Shown: piece after piece, positions 45,665-54,978 of the stretch | Layout: each line of letters starts with the position of its first letter | Numbering within the stretch: the first letter of the stretch is position 1 | NCBI RefSeq assembly: GCF_001189235.2 | Contig: NZ_LFIP02000010.1 | Coordinates: forward strand, 87,111 to 151,110 | DNA: 64,000 bases | Direction of reading: 5' to 3' | Source of the DNA: Bradyrhizobium embrapense | GTDB taxonomy: Bacteria > Pseudomonadota > Alphaproteobacteria > Rhizobiales > Xanthobacteraceae | The notes under the pieces: model-generated | What the model was told of the DNA's origin: nothing | Seen by the model: the letters and a program-made list of their open reading frames with translations, nothing else | The model's database searches: none | Translations under genes and position numbers: made by a program

Positions 45665-48367
45665 TTACAGAGAGCGCTGGATCGTCTCGATGCGGTAACA
45701 TTCGATCACGTCGCCGACGCGCATGTCGCCGTAGTTCTCGAATGCCATGCCGCACTCCTGGCCGGCGACCACTTCCTTCACTTCATCCTTGAAGCGCTTC
45801 AGCGTCGACAGCTTGCCTTCGTGCACCACGACGTTGTCGCGGATCAGGCGAACATTGGCGCCGCGTTCGACGGTGCCGTCGGTGACGCGGCAACCCGCGA
45901 CCTTGCCGACCTTGGAAATGTTGAACACTTCCAGGATCTGCGCGTTGCCCAGCATGGTTTCGCGCAGCGTGGGGGCGAGCAGGCCGGACATCGCCTTTTT
46001 GATGTCGTCCACGAGGTCGTAGATGATGTTGTAGTAGCGGATCTCGATGCCGTTGCGCTTGGCTGCGGCCGCCGCTTCCTTGTTGGCGCGAACCGAGAAG
46101 CCGATGATCGCGGCGTTGAAGCCTTCCGCCAGCGTGACGTCGGACTCCGAGATGCCGCCGACGCCGGCATGCAGGATGCGGGCGGCGACCTCGTCGGTGC
46201 CGAGCTTCTCGAGCGAGCCCAGGATCGCTTCCAGCGAGCCCTGCACGTCGGCCTTGACGATCAGCGGGAACTCCTTGCGGCCCGCGGTCTTGAGCTGCGA
46301 CATCATCTGCTCGAGCGAGCCGCGCATGCCGGAGATCGAGGCAGCCGCGTTCTCGCGCTTCTGGTGCGCGCGGTAGCTCGTGACCTGACGGGCGCGGGCT
46401 TCGTTCTCGACGACGGCGAGACGGTCGCCGGCTTCCGGTGGGCCGTTGAAGCCGAGCACCTCGACCGGCACGGACGGGCCGGCCTCATCGAGATTCTCGC
46501 CCTGGTCGGAGATCAGGGCGCGGACGCGGCCCATCTCGGCGCCGGCCACGATGATGTCGCCGATCCGCAGCGTGCCGCGCTGGACCAGCACGGTCGCGAC
46601 CGGACCGCGGCCGCGATCGAGCTTGGCTTCGATCACCGTGCCTTCCGCCGGACGCTGCGAATTGGTCTTCAGGTCGAGGATTTCGGCCTGCAGCGCGATC
46701 ATCTCGAGCAGCCGGTCGAGATTGGTCTTGTTCTTTGCGGAAACCTCGACGTCGACGACGTCGCCGCCGAGCGATTCGACCTGCACCTCGTGCTGCAGCA
46801 ACTCGGTGCGGACGCGCTCGGGCCGCGCATCGGGCTTGTCGATCTTGTTGATCGCCACGATCATCGGCACCTTGGCCGCCTTGGCGTGGTTGATCGCCTC
46901 GATCGTCTGCGGCATCACGCCGTCATCGGCGGCGACCACCAGCACGACGATGTCGGTGACCTTGGCGCCGCGGGCGCGCATCGCGGTGAACGCGGCGTGG
47001 CCGGGCGTGTCGATGAAGGTGATCTTGGTGCCGCTCTCGGGCGACAGCACCTGGTAGGCGCCGATATGCTGGGTGATACCGCCGGCTTCGCCCGACACCA
47101 CATTGGCGTGGCGCAGCGCGTCGAGCAGCGAGGTCTTGCCGTGGTCGACGTGACCCATGACCGTGACCACGGGCGAACGCGGCTCGGTGTCGGTGGAATC
47201 GTCGACAACGTCGAACAGGCCTTCCTCGACGTCGGAGGCGGCGACGCGCTTGACGCTGTGGCCGAGCTCTTCGGCGATCAGTTGCGCGGTGTCGGCGTCG
47301 ATCACGTCGGTGATCTTGTGCATCGCGCCCTGCTTCATCAGCATGCGGATGACATCGACCGCGCGCTCCGACATACGGTTCGCGAGTTCCTGGATCGTGA
47401 TCGCTTCCGGAATGATGACTTCGCGGACCAGCTTTTCCTTCTGCTCGTTCGACGCATGTCCCTTCAGGCGCTGGGTGCGACGGCGGAACGAGGCGATCGA
47501 ACGCTCGCGCACTTCGTCGACGTTGAGCGCGGTGGTCACGGTCAGGCGGCCGCGCTGCTTCTGCGGGCCGGGCTTGTGGGTGGTCTTCGGTGCGGCGGCG
47601 GGACGCACGATGCCGCCGGGGCGGCGCACCAGACGCGGACCTTCGTCCTCGTCGGCTTCGGCGGCAACGGCCGGCGGTTTCGCCGGCGCAGAGGCCGGCG
47701 TGCGCGCGGTTGTCGTGGTCGCCGGGCGGCCTGCGGGCGCGCGGGCGGCCGGAGCAGACGCGGGTGCGGCTGTGGCCGGCTTGGCCGGTGCAGCGCCAGG
47801 CGTCGCGCCCGGCTTGGCTTCGCCCTCGCCGAAGCGGCGCTTGGCCTCGACCTCGGCCTTGCGCTTGGCCTCTTCCTCGTGGCGGTGACGCTCCTCTTCC
47901 GCCTTGCGGCGGGCCTCGGCGGCCTCGCGCTCGATCTTCTCGGCAGCCTCGCGGGCGGCACGGCGCTTGGCTTCCTCTTCGGCCTGGCGGCGTTCCTCGA
48001 TGTCGCGCTGACGGGCGTCGGCCAGCGCGCTGGCGCGCGCGGAACGCTCGTCTTCGGTCAAGGTCGGCAGCACCACGCCGGAGCGGGTGTTGCGCTGTTG
48101 CTGGCCGGGAGGCGGGCCCGAGGGGCGGCCCTGCGGCGGCCTCGGGGCGGGCGCCGCCGGCTTTGCAACCACGGGCTCCGGCGCATGCGCCTCGCCGGGA
48201 CCTTCGCCACCGACGCGACGCTTGCCGCGCTTCTCGACCACGACCTGCTTGGTCCGGCCGTGGCTGAAGCTCTGGCGCACGGTGCCCGTCTCGACGCGCG
48301 GCTTCAGCGACAACGTCTTGCTCGGGACACTCAAAGTCTTGTCGCCAGGGGTCTTGGTATCAACCAT
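45665..48367 (-). CDS. infB: Translation initiation factor IF-2
   Basis: GTPase that positions fMet-tRNA and joins the ribosomal subunits. The 900-residue protein has a long charged, Ala/Pro-rich N-terminal region with coiled-coil-like Glu/Arg segments ([20 protein letters not shown]), an IF2_N domain ([20 protein letters not shown]), then the G domain: [12 protein letters not shown] (G1), DTPGHAAF (G3) and NKIDKPDA (G4), and the C-terminal domains. The length fits alphaproteobacterial IF-2. A repeat (48434) separates it from ylxR. Confidence 0.98.
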   Translation of the reverse strand: MVDTKTPGDKTLSVPSKTLSLKPRVETGTVRQSFSHGRTKQVVVEKRGKRRVGGEGPGEAHAPEPVVAKPAAPAPRPPQGRPSGPPPGQQQRNTRSGVVLPTLTEDERSARASALADARQRDIEERRQAEEEAKRRAAREAAEKIEREAAEARRKAEEERHRHEEEAKRKAEVEAKRRFGEGEAKPGATPGAAPAKPATAAPASAPAARAPAGRPATTTTARTPASAPAKPPAVAAEADEDEGPRLVRRPGGIVRPAAAPKTTHKPGPQKQRGRLTVTTALNVDEVRERSIASFRRRTQRLKGHASNEQKEKLVREVIIPEAITIQELANRMSERAVDVIRMLMKQGAMHKITDVIDADTAQLIAEELGHSVKRVAASDVEEGLFDVVDDSTDTEPRSPVVTVMGHVDHGKTSLLDALRHANVVSGEAGGITQHIGAYQVLSPESGTKITFIDTPGHAAFTAMRARGAKVTDIVVLVVAADDGVMPQTIEAINHAKAAKVPMIVAINKIDKPDARPERVRTELLQHEVQVESLGGDVVDVEVSAKNKTNLDRLLEMIALQAEILDLKTNSQRPAEGTVIEAKLDRGRGPVATVLVQRGTLRIGDIIVAGAEMGRVRALISDQGENLDEAGPSVPVEVLGFNGPPEAGDRLAVVENEARARQVTSYRAHQKRENAAASISGMRGSLEQMMSQLKTAGRKEFPLIVKADVQGSLEAILGSLEKLGTDEVAARILHAGVGGISESDVTLAEGFNAAIIGFSVRANKEAAAAAKRNGIEIRYYNIIYDLVDDIKKAMSGLLAPTLRETMLGNAQILEVFNISKVGKVAGCRVTDGTVERGANVRLIRDNVVVHEGKLSTLKRFKDEVKEVVAGQECGMAFENYGDMRVGDVIECYRIETIQRSL

Positions 48368-48433
48368 TCAGCAGTCCTAATCTCGTTTCGCTGTGCGTTT
48401 ACCGCACAAATCCTTCAACGTGTCGTCGTTTGC

Positions 48434-48485
48434 TGAGCATGATCCGGTCGGAAAGACGGCATCCGCCTTCCTGGATCAGGCTCTG
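48434..48485. repeat. GCATGATCC-type repeat between ylxR and infB
   Basis: Arms GAGCATGATCCGGTCGGAAAG and CTTCCTGGATCAGGCTC. The TGA stop codon of ylxR (48476-48478) lies within the right arm. Same family as 16756, 21268 and 56152. Confidence 0.75.
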
Positions 48486-49162
48486 GAATTTCTGGCCGCT
48501 TCGGCGGTCTTGTCGTCGTCGGCCATCCGGTATCGGACCAGCATCTGGCAGCGCGACAGGAACGTCTTGCTCGCCGGGCCCGCGAGCAGCGCAGCATGTA
48601 TCACATTTGACCGCCCAAGTGCCAAATCCAATTCTTCCGACGTCAAAACATTGACGACGGCGATTACCGGCGATTCACCACGTTTTTCGCCCCTTTGCCG
48701 GACGATCGCGTCCAATTTGCGGATTCCGTCCGCTGCGCCGTCGGAAGCGTGGATCAGGGCTGCAGTTTCGTTCCGGTTGAGTGCGTCCTCGACCTTGCCG
48801 AAGCCTGCCACGACCTGACCGCCCTTGGCGGCCATCGCCAGGGCCTCGGTGACGCTGCGGACCAGGAGAGCGTCGGTGTCGGCGGGGAGGGTCGGCGCGA
48901 CGCGGACATCGCGCTTGAATCCCTTGCTAAATTGGTGACGGCGGACCGCTTCCGCAACGCTGCGCCGCGATGCGGAGACCCATAATCCGCGGCCCGGCAG
49001 CTTGCGCTTGAGGTCCGGGATCACTTCGCCCGTGGGTGCGACGACGAACCGGATCAACTCGTCGATCGGACGCACCTCGCGGCTGACCGCGCACATCCGC
49101 GTGGTCGCGGACTTCTGCGTCCGCGGCCCATCGTCGAGATCGGGGTCAGCCTGAGCGAGCAT
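48476..49162 (-). CDS. ylxR: YlxR (DUF448) RNA-binding protein with C-terminal L7Ae-like domain
   Basis: A 228-residue nusA-operon protein. Residues 15-95 form the YlxR/DUF448 domain: MCAVSREVRPIDELIRFV and PGRGLWVSASRRSVAEAV (GRGxWV motif). Residues about 105-190 (VRSVTEALAMAAKGGQVVAGFGKVEDALN) resemble the L7Ae/L30e RNA-binding fold often fused in alphaproteobacteria. Likely acts on RNA in ribosome assembly or transcription. Stop codon supplied by the adjoining repeat, so the last residues (EAARNSRA) may be recent. Confidence 0.9.
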   Translation of the reverse strand: MLAQADPDLDDGPRTQKSATTRMCAVSREVRPIDELIRFVVAPTGEVIPDLKRKLPGRGLWVSASRRSVAEAVRRHQFSKGFKRDVRVAPTLPADTDALLVRSVTEALAMAAKGGQVVAGFGKVEDALNRNETAALIHASDGAADGIRKLDAIVRQRGEKRGESPVIAVVNVLTSEELDLALGRSNVIHAALLAGPASKTFLSRCQMLVRYRMADDDKTAEAARNSRA

Positions 49163-49236
49163 CCGTAGGGCATCTCCATCATAAATCTGCGCGAGTTCTT
49201 ATCGCAAAGCCGGTATCCACCTTTGCGGAACACGCG

Positions 49237-50850
49237 CTACGACGCCGCTTCTGCTTCGGCGGCCTCGGCCTCCTCGGCAGGCTTGGCGAGGTCGGCTTCG
49301 GTGATCCAGCCGGCCTTCAGGCGGGCCTGCATGATCATGGCCTCGGCCTCGTCGCGCGTGATCTCGATGCCATCGAGGAACCCGGCATGCTTGGTCGGCT
49401 CGCCGCCTTCCTTGCGCTCGGTCCAGCCGACCAGATCATCGGTGGCGCAGCCGGCCAGATCCTCGACGGTCTTCACATCGTTCTCGCCGAGCTTCACCAG
49501 CATCTTGCCGGTGATGCCAGGCACGTCCTTCATGGCGTCCTCGACGCCGAGTTCCTTGCGCTTGGCCTCGAGCTCAGCCTCGAGCTGCTCGAGATATTCG
49601 CGGGCGCGGGTCTGCAGCTCGGTGGCGGTCTCCTCGTCGAAACCTTCGATGCCGGCGAGCTCCTTGACGTCGACCAGCGCGAGCTCCTCGACCGAGGTGA
49701 AGCCTTCGGAGGCGAGCAGCTGGCCGACCACCTCGTCGACATTGAGCGCTTCCATGAATACGCGGGTCGAGTTCTCGAAGTCGGCCTGGCGGCGCTCCGA
49801 CTCTTCCTGCTCGGTCAGGATGTCGATGTCCCAGCCGGTCAGTTGCGAGGCGAGGCGGACATTCTGGCCGCGGCGGCCGATCGCCAGCGACAGCTGGTTG
49901 TTGGTGTCGGGAACCACGACCTCGATGCGTTCGCGGTCCTCGTCGATCACGACCTTGGCGACTTCAGCCGGCGCAAGCGCGTTGACGACGAAGGTCGCGA
50001 TGTCGGGCGACCACGGGATGATGTCGATCTTCTCGCCCTGCAGCTCGTTCACCACGGCCTGCACGCGCGAGCCGCGCATGCCGACGCAGGCGCCGACCGG
50101 GTCGACCGAGGAATCGCGCGAGATCACGCCGATCTTGGCGCGCGAGCCGGGATCGCGGGCGACCGCCTTGATCTCGACGATGCCGTCGTAGATTTCGGGC
50201 ACTTCCTGCGCGAACAGCTTCGCCATGAACTGCGGATGGGTGCGCGACAGGAAGATCTGCGGGCCGCGGGTCTCGCGGCGGACGTCGAAAATGTAGGCGC
50301 GGACGCGGTCGCCGTTGCGGAACACCTCGCGCGGCAGCATCTCGTCGCGGCGCACGATCGCTTCGCCGCGGCCGAGGTCGACGATCACGCTGCCATATTC
50401 GACGCGCTTGACGATGCCGTTGACGATGTCGCCGATGCGGTCCTTGAATTCCTGGTACTGCCGGTCTCGCTCGGCCTCGCGCACCTTCTGCACGATCACC
50501 TGCTTGGCGGACTGCGCGGCGATGCGGCCATATTCCAGCGGCGGCAGCGTGTCGGCGATGGTGTCGCCGACCTGGGCGCCCGGATTGGCGCGCTGCGCAT
50601 CCTGCAGCGAAATCTGGTTCGACGAGTTCTCGACGACATCGACCACCAGCATGTGGCGGGTCAGCCGCAGCTCGCCCTTCTTGGCGTCGATCTCGGCATG
50701 GACGTCGGTCTCGCTGCCGTAGCGGGCGCGGGCGGCCTTGGCGATGGCGTCTTCCATCGCCGCGATCACGATGGAGCGGTCGATCGACTTTTCGCGCGCA
50801 ACTGCGTCTGCGATCTGCAGCAGTTCGAGTTTGTTGGCGCTGACTGCCAT
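49237..50850 (-). CDS. nusA: Transcription termination/antitermination factor NusA
   Basis: RNA polymerase-binding elongation factor for pausing, termination and antitermination. The 537-residue protein has the N-terminal RNAP-binding domain (RSIVIAAMEDAIAKAARARYG), S1 (GIVKRVEYGSVIVDLGRGEA), two KH domains (GACVGMRGSRVQAVVNEL; SLAIGRRGQNVRLASQLTGW) and C-terminal acidic repeats, ending in an Ala/Glu-rich tail. It starts 3 nt after rimP; ylxR follows after 74 nt. Confidence 0.98.
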   Translation of the reverse strand: MAVSANKLELLQIADAVAREKSIDRSIVIAAMEDAIAKAARARYGSETDVHAEIDAKKGELRLTRHMLVVDVVENSSNQISLQDAQRANPGAQVGDTIADTLPPLEYGRIAAQSAKQVIVQKVREAERDRQYQEFKDRIGDIVNGIVKRVEYGSVIVDLGRGEAIVRRDEMLPREVFRNGDRVRAYIFDVRRETRGPQIFLSRTHPQFMAKLFAQEVPEIYDGIVEIKAVARDPGSRAKIGVISRDSSVDPVGACVGMRGSRVQAVVNELQGEKIDIIPWSPDIATFVVNALAPAEVAKVVIDEDRERIEVVVPDTNNQLSLAIGRRGQNVRLASQLTGWDIDILTEQEESERRQADFENSTRVFMEALNVDEVVGQLLASEGFTSVEELALVDVKELAGIEGFDEETATELQTRAREYLEQLEAELEAKRKELGVEDAMKDVPGITGKMLVKLGENDVKTVEDLAGCATDDLVGWTERKEGGEPTKHAGFLDGIEITRDEAEAMIMQARLKAGWITEADLAKPAEEAEAAEAEAAS

Positions 50851-50853
50851 GGC

Positions 50854-51642
50854 TTAGTCTCCTTCGAATGGATCGATCTCGCCACGGCGCGCGCGCTCGG
50901 CGGCCAGGCGGTGCTTTTTGGTGTTGGTCGGGGCCGGCTTCTTGCCGGGCTTATGAGCAGGCTTGTCACCAGGCTTGGGTTTCGGCTTCTGGCTCTTCGC
51001 CGGATCGCTCTTCTTGGCGTGGGCCGGCTGCGGCGGCGCGAGGCCGAGCTCGCGGCGCAGCTCGCGCTCGGCGGCCTTGCCGCGGCGCATCGATTCCTCG
51101 ATCAGCTCGTCGGTCAGCACCAGCCGCGCGTCCGAGATGTCCTCCATGACAAGGACGACCTCGGCGTCCTCGGTCGGGCGCGGGTCGTCGCGCCTGACGC
51201 GGACCGCATTGCCTTCTACGCCGGCGAGCAGGCCGCGAAATCGCTTGCGGCCCTGATGCGGCACCGCCATCTCGATCTTCACGAGATGTCCGGTGTAGCG
51301 CTCGAAGTCGGAGCGGCGCACCAGCGGCCGGTCGATGCCGGGCGAGGAGATTTCCAGCCGGTAGGCGCGCTCGATCGGATCGGCAACATCGAGCACCGGC
51401 GACAACGCACGCGAAATCGCCTCGCAATCCTCGAGCTGCATCGAGCCGTCGGGGCGCTCGGCCATGATCTGCACGGTGCAACCGGCGTCGCCGGAAACCT
51501 TGATGCGCACTAGGCGATAGCCCATGCCCTGCAACACCGGGACCGCGACCGCCGCGACGCGGGCCGCGACCCCGGGCTCGACGACGAGCCGCGGCTCGGC
51601 GAGCAGTTCGGTGTCCACGGGCGTGGCGGTCGGATCGGTCAT
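50854..51642 (-). CDS. rimP: Ribosome maturation factor RimP
   Basis: Needed for 30S subunit maturation. The 262-residue protein shows [20 protein letters not shown], the central [27 protein letters not shown] (family signature), [17 protein letters not shown] and a long basic Lys/Pro tail ([20 protein letters not shown]) that is longer than in E. coli. ATG 51642 is preferred over an in-frame TTG at 51654. It heads the rimP-nusA operon; upstream a predicted promoter and early terminator suggest attenuation. Confidence 0.95.
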   Translation of the reverse strand: MTDPTATPVDTELLAEPRLVVEPGVAARVAAVAVPVLQGMGYRLVRIKVSGDAGCTVQIMAERPDGSMQLEDCEAISRALSPVLDVADPIERAYRLEISSPGIDRPLVRRSDFERYTGHLVKIEMAVPHQGRKRFRGLLAGVEGNAVRVRRDDPRPTEDAEVVLVMEDISDARLVLTDELIEESMRRGKAAERELRRELGLAPPQPAHAKKSDPAKSQKPKPKPGDKPAHKPGKKPAPTNTKKHRLAAERARRGEIDPFEGD

Positions 51643-51768
51643 GTCCAGTGTCAAAGGCTGTCTAGGGTCTAACGGCTGTCTGAGGTCTGTTGTGTTGTTC
51701 AGGTGGCCTTAAGGGGCCGCTAACGCTACCTAAGCCGGATCCGGCCTCGCCGGGTCCCGTCAGGTAAT

Positions 51769-51799
51769 AAAAAAGAGCGGGTCCCGGGGGGCCCACTCT
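51769..51799 (-). terminator. Early terminator in the rimP-nusA leader (putative attenuator)
   Basis: Minus-strand stem AGAGTGGGCCC/GGACCCGCTCT with one mismatch and one G-U wobble, loop CCCG, followed by TTTTTTATT. Nothing coding lies between the predicted start site near 51830 and this hairpin, so it should cut the leader at about 60 nt. The arm sequence CGGGTCCCG recurs at 51751-51759, giving an alternative partner. Confidence 0.75.
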
Positions 51800-51836
51800 C
51801 CTACGCGATCGTATGAGATACCATAAGTTGCGCCCG

Positions 51837-51865
51837 ATATAGCCCTTTTGCCGGGGCCCGGCAAG
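51837..51865 (-). promoter_or_regulatory. Predicted promoter of the rimP-nusA-infB operon
   Basis: Minus-strand -35 CTTGCC (51860-51865), 17-bp spacer and -10 CTATAT (51837-51842), close to the alphaproteobacterial vegetative consensus CTTGAC-17-CTATAT. Transcription would start near 51830. Confidence 0.6.
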
Positions 51866-51989
51866 GCCTCCGGCCTGGGCGGAGGGCGATTTTGCGGCCT
51901 GGAGGGTGCAGGTTTGGCCTAACCCTCCGTTTACGAACCGGGCCATAGATTGCCGAAAATCGGCAGAAGTCGCCGGTTGGACAAGGCTC

Positions 51990-53060
51990 ATGACGACAGC
52001 CCCCGCGCTGATCCCGGAACTCGACGACATCGTTCGCCGCGGCGACCCCAGGCGCCGCGCCGAGGCCGCGCGGCGGCTCGGCGATCTGTTCCTGCAGGGT
52101 GCGGCGAGCTTTCGCCCCGACCATATCGACCTGTTCGACGGGGTGCTGACCAGTCTGGTGCCGCATGCCGAGCTTGCGGCGCGCATCGATCTCGCCGAAC
52201 GGCTCGCGCCGCTCGCCAACGCGCCGCGGTGTCTGGTCGGGCAACTCGCCCACGAGGACGAGGTCGCGATCGCTGGCCCGGTGCTGCGCCGCTCGCCCGT
52301 CCTCGACGATCGGGTGCTGGTCGAGATCGCCAATGCCAAGGGCCAGGGCCATCTGCTGGCGATGAGTGAGCGATCCAGGCTCTCGACCGCACTGACCGAC
52401 GTCATCGTCCGTCGCGGCGATCGCGATGTGATCCGAAGCGCGGCCGGCAATGCCGGCGCCGCGTTCTCGGACGCATCGTTCACCACGCTGGTGCGTCGCG
52501 CCGCTCAGGACGGCGTGCTGACCTTGCGGATCGGCCGCCGTGACGATCTTCCGCCCGTGCATCTGAAGAGCCTGCTGGCCGGTTCGATCGACGTGATCCG
52601 CCGCCGGTTGCAGATCGTCGCCAAGCCGGAACGGCAGGCCGAGATCAAGCTGGCGCTGAACGAGATCGAAGGCGTCGTCGCCCAGGTCGAGGGCCGCGAT
52701 TTCGCTGCCGCGCAGCGCGCGATCCTGGCCCTGCACCGCGCCGGCGAATTGAACGAGGCCGCGGTGGCAGGCTTCGCAAAGGCCTTCAAATACGAGGAAT
52801 GCGTGGCGGCGCTCGCGGCGATGACCGGCGTGAAGATTGTGACGCTCGATCGCCTGATCGCCGGCGATCGCTACGATCCGATCCTGATCGCCAGCAAGAC
52901 GATCGGTTTCGAATGGCCGACCGTGCGCGCCCTGATCCTGATGCGCCTCGGGCAGAACCGCGTGCCGTCGCCGGCCGATATCGAAGGTGCGCGGGTGAAT
53001 TTCGTCCGCCTGATGCCGTCAACGGCGCAGCGCGTCGTGGACTTCTGGAAGTCGCGCTGA
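51990..53060 (+). CDS. DUF2336 family protein
   Basis: A 356-residue protein of the alphaproteobacterial DUF2336 family, of unknown function, largely alpha-helical and HEAT-like: repeated segments such as RRRAEAARRLGDLFLQGA, ARIDLAERLAPLANAP, VLVEIANAKGQGHLLAMSER and SFTTLVRRAAQDGVL. No signal peptide or catalytic motif visible. Start ATG 51990 (MTTAPALIPELDDIV) fits the family; the frame is open further upstream. It diverges from rimP; a repeat lies 41 nt after the stop. Confidence 0.85.
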   Translation: MTTAPALIPELDDIVRRGDPRRRAEAARRLGDLFLQGAASFRPDHIDLFDGVLTSLVPHAELAARIDLAERLAPLANAPRCLVGQLAHEDEVAIAGPVLRRSPVLDDRVLVEIANAKGQGHLLAMSERSRLSTALTDVIVRRGDRDVIRSAAGNAGAAFSDASFTTLVRRAAQDGVLTLRIGRRDDLPPVHLKSLLAGSIDVIRRRLQIVAKPERQAEIKLALNEIEGVVAQVEGRDFAAAQRAILALHRAGELNEAAVAGFAKAFKYEECVAALAAMTGVKIVTLDRLIAGDRYDPILIASKTIGFEWPTVRALILMRLGQNRVPSPADIEGARVNFVRLMPSTAQRVVDFWKSR

Positions 53061-53100
53061 GTCGAGCGTCACACGACCATTGGCGGTACGCTCTCCCCTT

Positions 53101-53186
53101 CGTCATTGCGAGGAGCGAAGCGACGAAGCAATCCATGCTTCCACGCAAGCGGACAGATGGATTGCTTCGCTTTGCTCGCAATGACG
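53101..53186. repeat. CGTCATTGCGAGGAGCGAAGC-type palindromic repeat
   Basis: Arms CGTCATTGCGAGGAGCGAAG...GCAATCCAT and ATGGATTGCTTCGC...CTCGCAATGACGA flank a 24-bp centre. A very common Bradyrhizobium intergenic repeat. It lies between the DUF2336 and phytanoyl-CoA dioxygenase genes. Confidence 0.85.
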
Positions 53187-53282
53187 AGGCTGGGCCGCAG
53201 CATCAAAAATCCCTTCCCAAAAATTGCATCGGCCCGCTATGCTTTGCGCAAGGCGCGACACAGCGCCAACGGGGAGATTGCC

Positions 53283-54125
53283 ATGCTGACGGACGCCGAC
53301 ATCCAATCGCACGCCGAGCGGATCCGCGACGACGGATACACCGTGATCGAGCGCGCCGCCTCGCCGGACCTGGTCGAGGGATTGAAGGCGGCGGTCGAGC
53401 GGATCGAGAGCGAGCACAATCTTGGCCTCGCCCGGACCTCGTTCGAGGGCTTCAAGACGCTGCGCATCAACAACCTCCTGACCTATGACGAACTGTTCTG
53501 GGAGGTGCCGCTGCATGACAACGTGCTGCCGGTGGTCGAACGCGTGCTGGACAAGGAATGCCTGTTGTCGTCGTTCTGCTCGCTGGTGCTCGGTCCCGGC
53601 CAGGAAGCGCAGCCGATCCACGAAGACACCCAGTTGATCCCGCTGCCGCGGCCGCACATTCCGATCACGATCAATGCGATCTGGGCGCTGTCCGATTTCC
53701 GCGACGACAACGGCGCGACGCGGATCATTCCGCGCAGCCACAAGTTCAAATCGTCGCCGGAGTACGGCAAGCATTACGACGCGGTCACCGCGACCATGCC
53801 GGCGGGCAGTGTGATGCTGTTCGACAGCGCGCTGTGGCATGGCGGCGGCGCCAACACCAGCGATGCCAGGCGCTTTGCGTTCTCCTGCGCCTATTGCTGG
53901 GGCTGGATGCGCCAGCAGGAGAATCTGCAACTCGGCATTCCGCGCGAGACCGCGGCGCGCTTTCCGCGCCGCTTGCAGGAATTGTGCGGTTACAGCGTCT
54001 ACAAGGGCCAGTTCGGCCACATCGACAATCACGATCCGATCGAGCTGCTCGGTCGCGAGCGCGGCAAGCGCATGGTTTGGGAAGCGACCGACGTCAGGAA
54101 GGCGCGGATGGCGGGACAGGGATAA
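53283..54125 (+). CDS. Phytanoyl-CoA dioxygenase (PhyH) family protein
   Basis: Fe(II)/2-oxoglutarate-dependent oxygenase, 280 residues. The iron-binding triad can be read as His113-x-Asp115 (QPIHEDTQ) and His186 (LWHGGGANTS), followed by Arg in DARRFAF for 2-oxoglutarate. The double-stranded beta-helix core includes SVMLFDSALWHGGG. GGGGAG lies about 7 nt upstream of ATG 53283. Substrate unknown. The gene stands alone between two different palindromic repeats, so its context says little about function. Confidence 0.88.
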   Translation: MLTDADIQSHAERIRDDGYTVIERAASPDLVEGLKAAVERIESEHNLGLARTSFEGFKTLRINNLLTYDELFWEVPLHDNVLPVVERVLDKECLLSSFCSLVLGPGQEAQPIHEDTQLIPLPRPHIPITINAIWALSDFRDDNGATRIIPRSHKFKSSPEYGKHYDAVTATMPAGSVMLFDSALWHGGGANTSDARRFAFSCAYCWGWMRQQENLQLGIPRETAARFPRRLQELCGYSVYKGQFGHIDNHDPIELLGRERGKRMVWEATDVRKARMAGQG

Positions 54126-54129
54126 CTGT

Positions 54130-54235
54130 TCGTCATTCCGGGGCTCGCGCAGCGAGAGCCCGGAATCCATTTTTCAGCTTGCACGCGGCGCAATGGCTTT
54201 CGGGTCCGTGCTTCGTACGCCCCGCAATGACGACG
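54130..54235. repeat. CGTCATTCCGGGGC-type repeat
   Basis: Arms CGTCATTCCGGGGCTCGCGCA...GAGAGCCCGGAATCCAT on the left and GTACGCCCCGCAATGACGACG on the right. It ends 3 nt before the trmB stop codon and separates convergent genes. Confidence 0.8.
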
Positions 54236-54237
54236 AT

Positions 54238-54978
54238 TTAGGCCAAGCGCCGAAATCGCAGATATGCCGCCTTGCGCCCTTCGCGCTCGGCCTTGGCGCC
54301 GTAGCGCGTCATGGTGTAGTTCGGCCACGGCTCGAGCCAGTCGATCGCGCGCTCGGCGAGCCAGGCGAAGTCGGGCGAGCGCATCAGATGTGCGAGCGTC
54401 CACGCGCAGTAATCGTCGATGTCGCTGACGAAGCGGAATTCGCCGCCCGGCGGCAGCAACCGGCTCATCGCCGCGACCGTTGCATCCTGCACGAAGCGCC
54501 GCTTCCAGTGCCGCCGCTTCGGCCAGGGATCGGGATGAATGAGATCGACGCGCGCCAGCGAGCGGGCTGGCGCCCAAGCCAGCAGCTCGGCGGCGTCGCC
54601 GGCGAACAGACGGATGTTGGCGATATTTTGCGCCTCGATCTGGGTCAGGATCTTGGCCATCCCGTTGACATAGGGCTCGCAGCCGATGAAGCCGGTCGCC
54701 GGAAAAGCCTGAGCTTCCGCGATCAGATGCTCGCCGCCGCCGAAGCCGATTTCGAGCCTGACGTTTTCAATGCCATCATCGAATAGCTCGGTCAGCGCCT
54801 CGGGTGCGGGCGCCGAGATGTCGAGCGAAAGATGCGGCAGCAGCGTGTCGATCAGATCGGCCTGGTGCGCGCGCAGTTTGTGACCCTTGCGCCGCCCGAA
54901 AAATGAGCCGCGCGAATGGGCCATCGCGCCATCGTCGGACGAATCGCGATCGTCGCTGTCGTTCGGAGCAGGGGTCAT
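54238..54978 (-). CDS. trmB: tRNA (guanine-N7)-methyltransferase
   Basis: SAM-dependent enzyme making m7G46 in the tRNA variable loop, 246 residues. The SAM pocket is visible in VRLEIGFGGGEHLIAEA and FIGCEPYVNGMAKIL, and the TrmB signature in RVDLIHPDPWPKRRHWKRRFVQ. The N-terminus (MTPAPNDSDDRDSSDDGAMA) is acidic and probably disordered. Its ATG overlaps the stop of the M20 peptidase gene as ATGA, so the two are translated together. Confidence 0.96.
   Translation of the reverse strand: MTPAPNDSDDRDSSDDGAMAHSRGSFFGRRKGHKLRAHQADLIDTLLPHLSLDISAPAPEALTELFDDGIENVRLEIGFGGGEHLIAEAQAFPATGFIGCEPYVNGMAKILTQIEAQNIANIRLFAGDAAELLAWAPARSLARVDLIHPDPWPKRRHWKRRFVQDATVAAMSRLLPPGGEFRFVSDIDDYCAWTLAHLMRSPDFAWLAERAIDWLEPWPNYTMTRYGAKAEREGRKAAYLRFRRLA

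Larger units (their letters stand above)
51643..51989. other. Divergent region between rimP and the DUF2336 gene, 347 bp
   Basis: Holds the predicted rimP promoter (51837-51865), an early terminator (51769-51799), a 9-bp direct repeat CGGGTCCCG (51751-51759 and 51778-51786), a GCCGATTTTCGGCA-like stem near 51951-51964 and the promoter of the DUF2336 gene. I see no tRNA gene here, though metY-type tRNAs sit at this place in some bacteria. Confidence 0.65.

Noticed and set aside
51642-51660. TTGACA just upstream of the rimP ATG as a -35 box
   Set aside because: It lies over the start codon region, has no -10 at the right distance, and a better promoter exists at 51837-51865.
51643-51989. Possible tRNA-fMet gene upstream of rimP, as in some bacteria
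   Set aside because: No cloverleaf or TTCGAATCC-like T-loop can be found; the hairpins present fit a terminator and leader instead.
53283-54125. The dioxygenase gene as a mobile cassette because two repeats flank it
   Set aside because: The flanking repeats at 53101 and 54130 belong to different families and are not inverted copies of each other, unlike the pair around the DUF559 gene.
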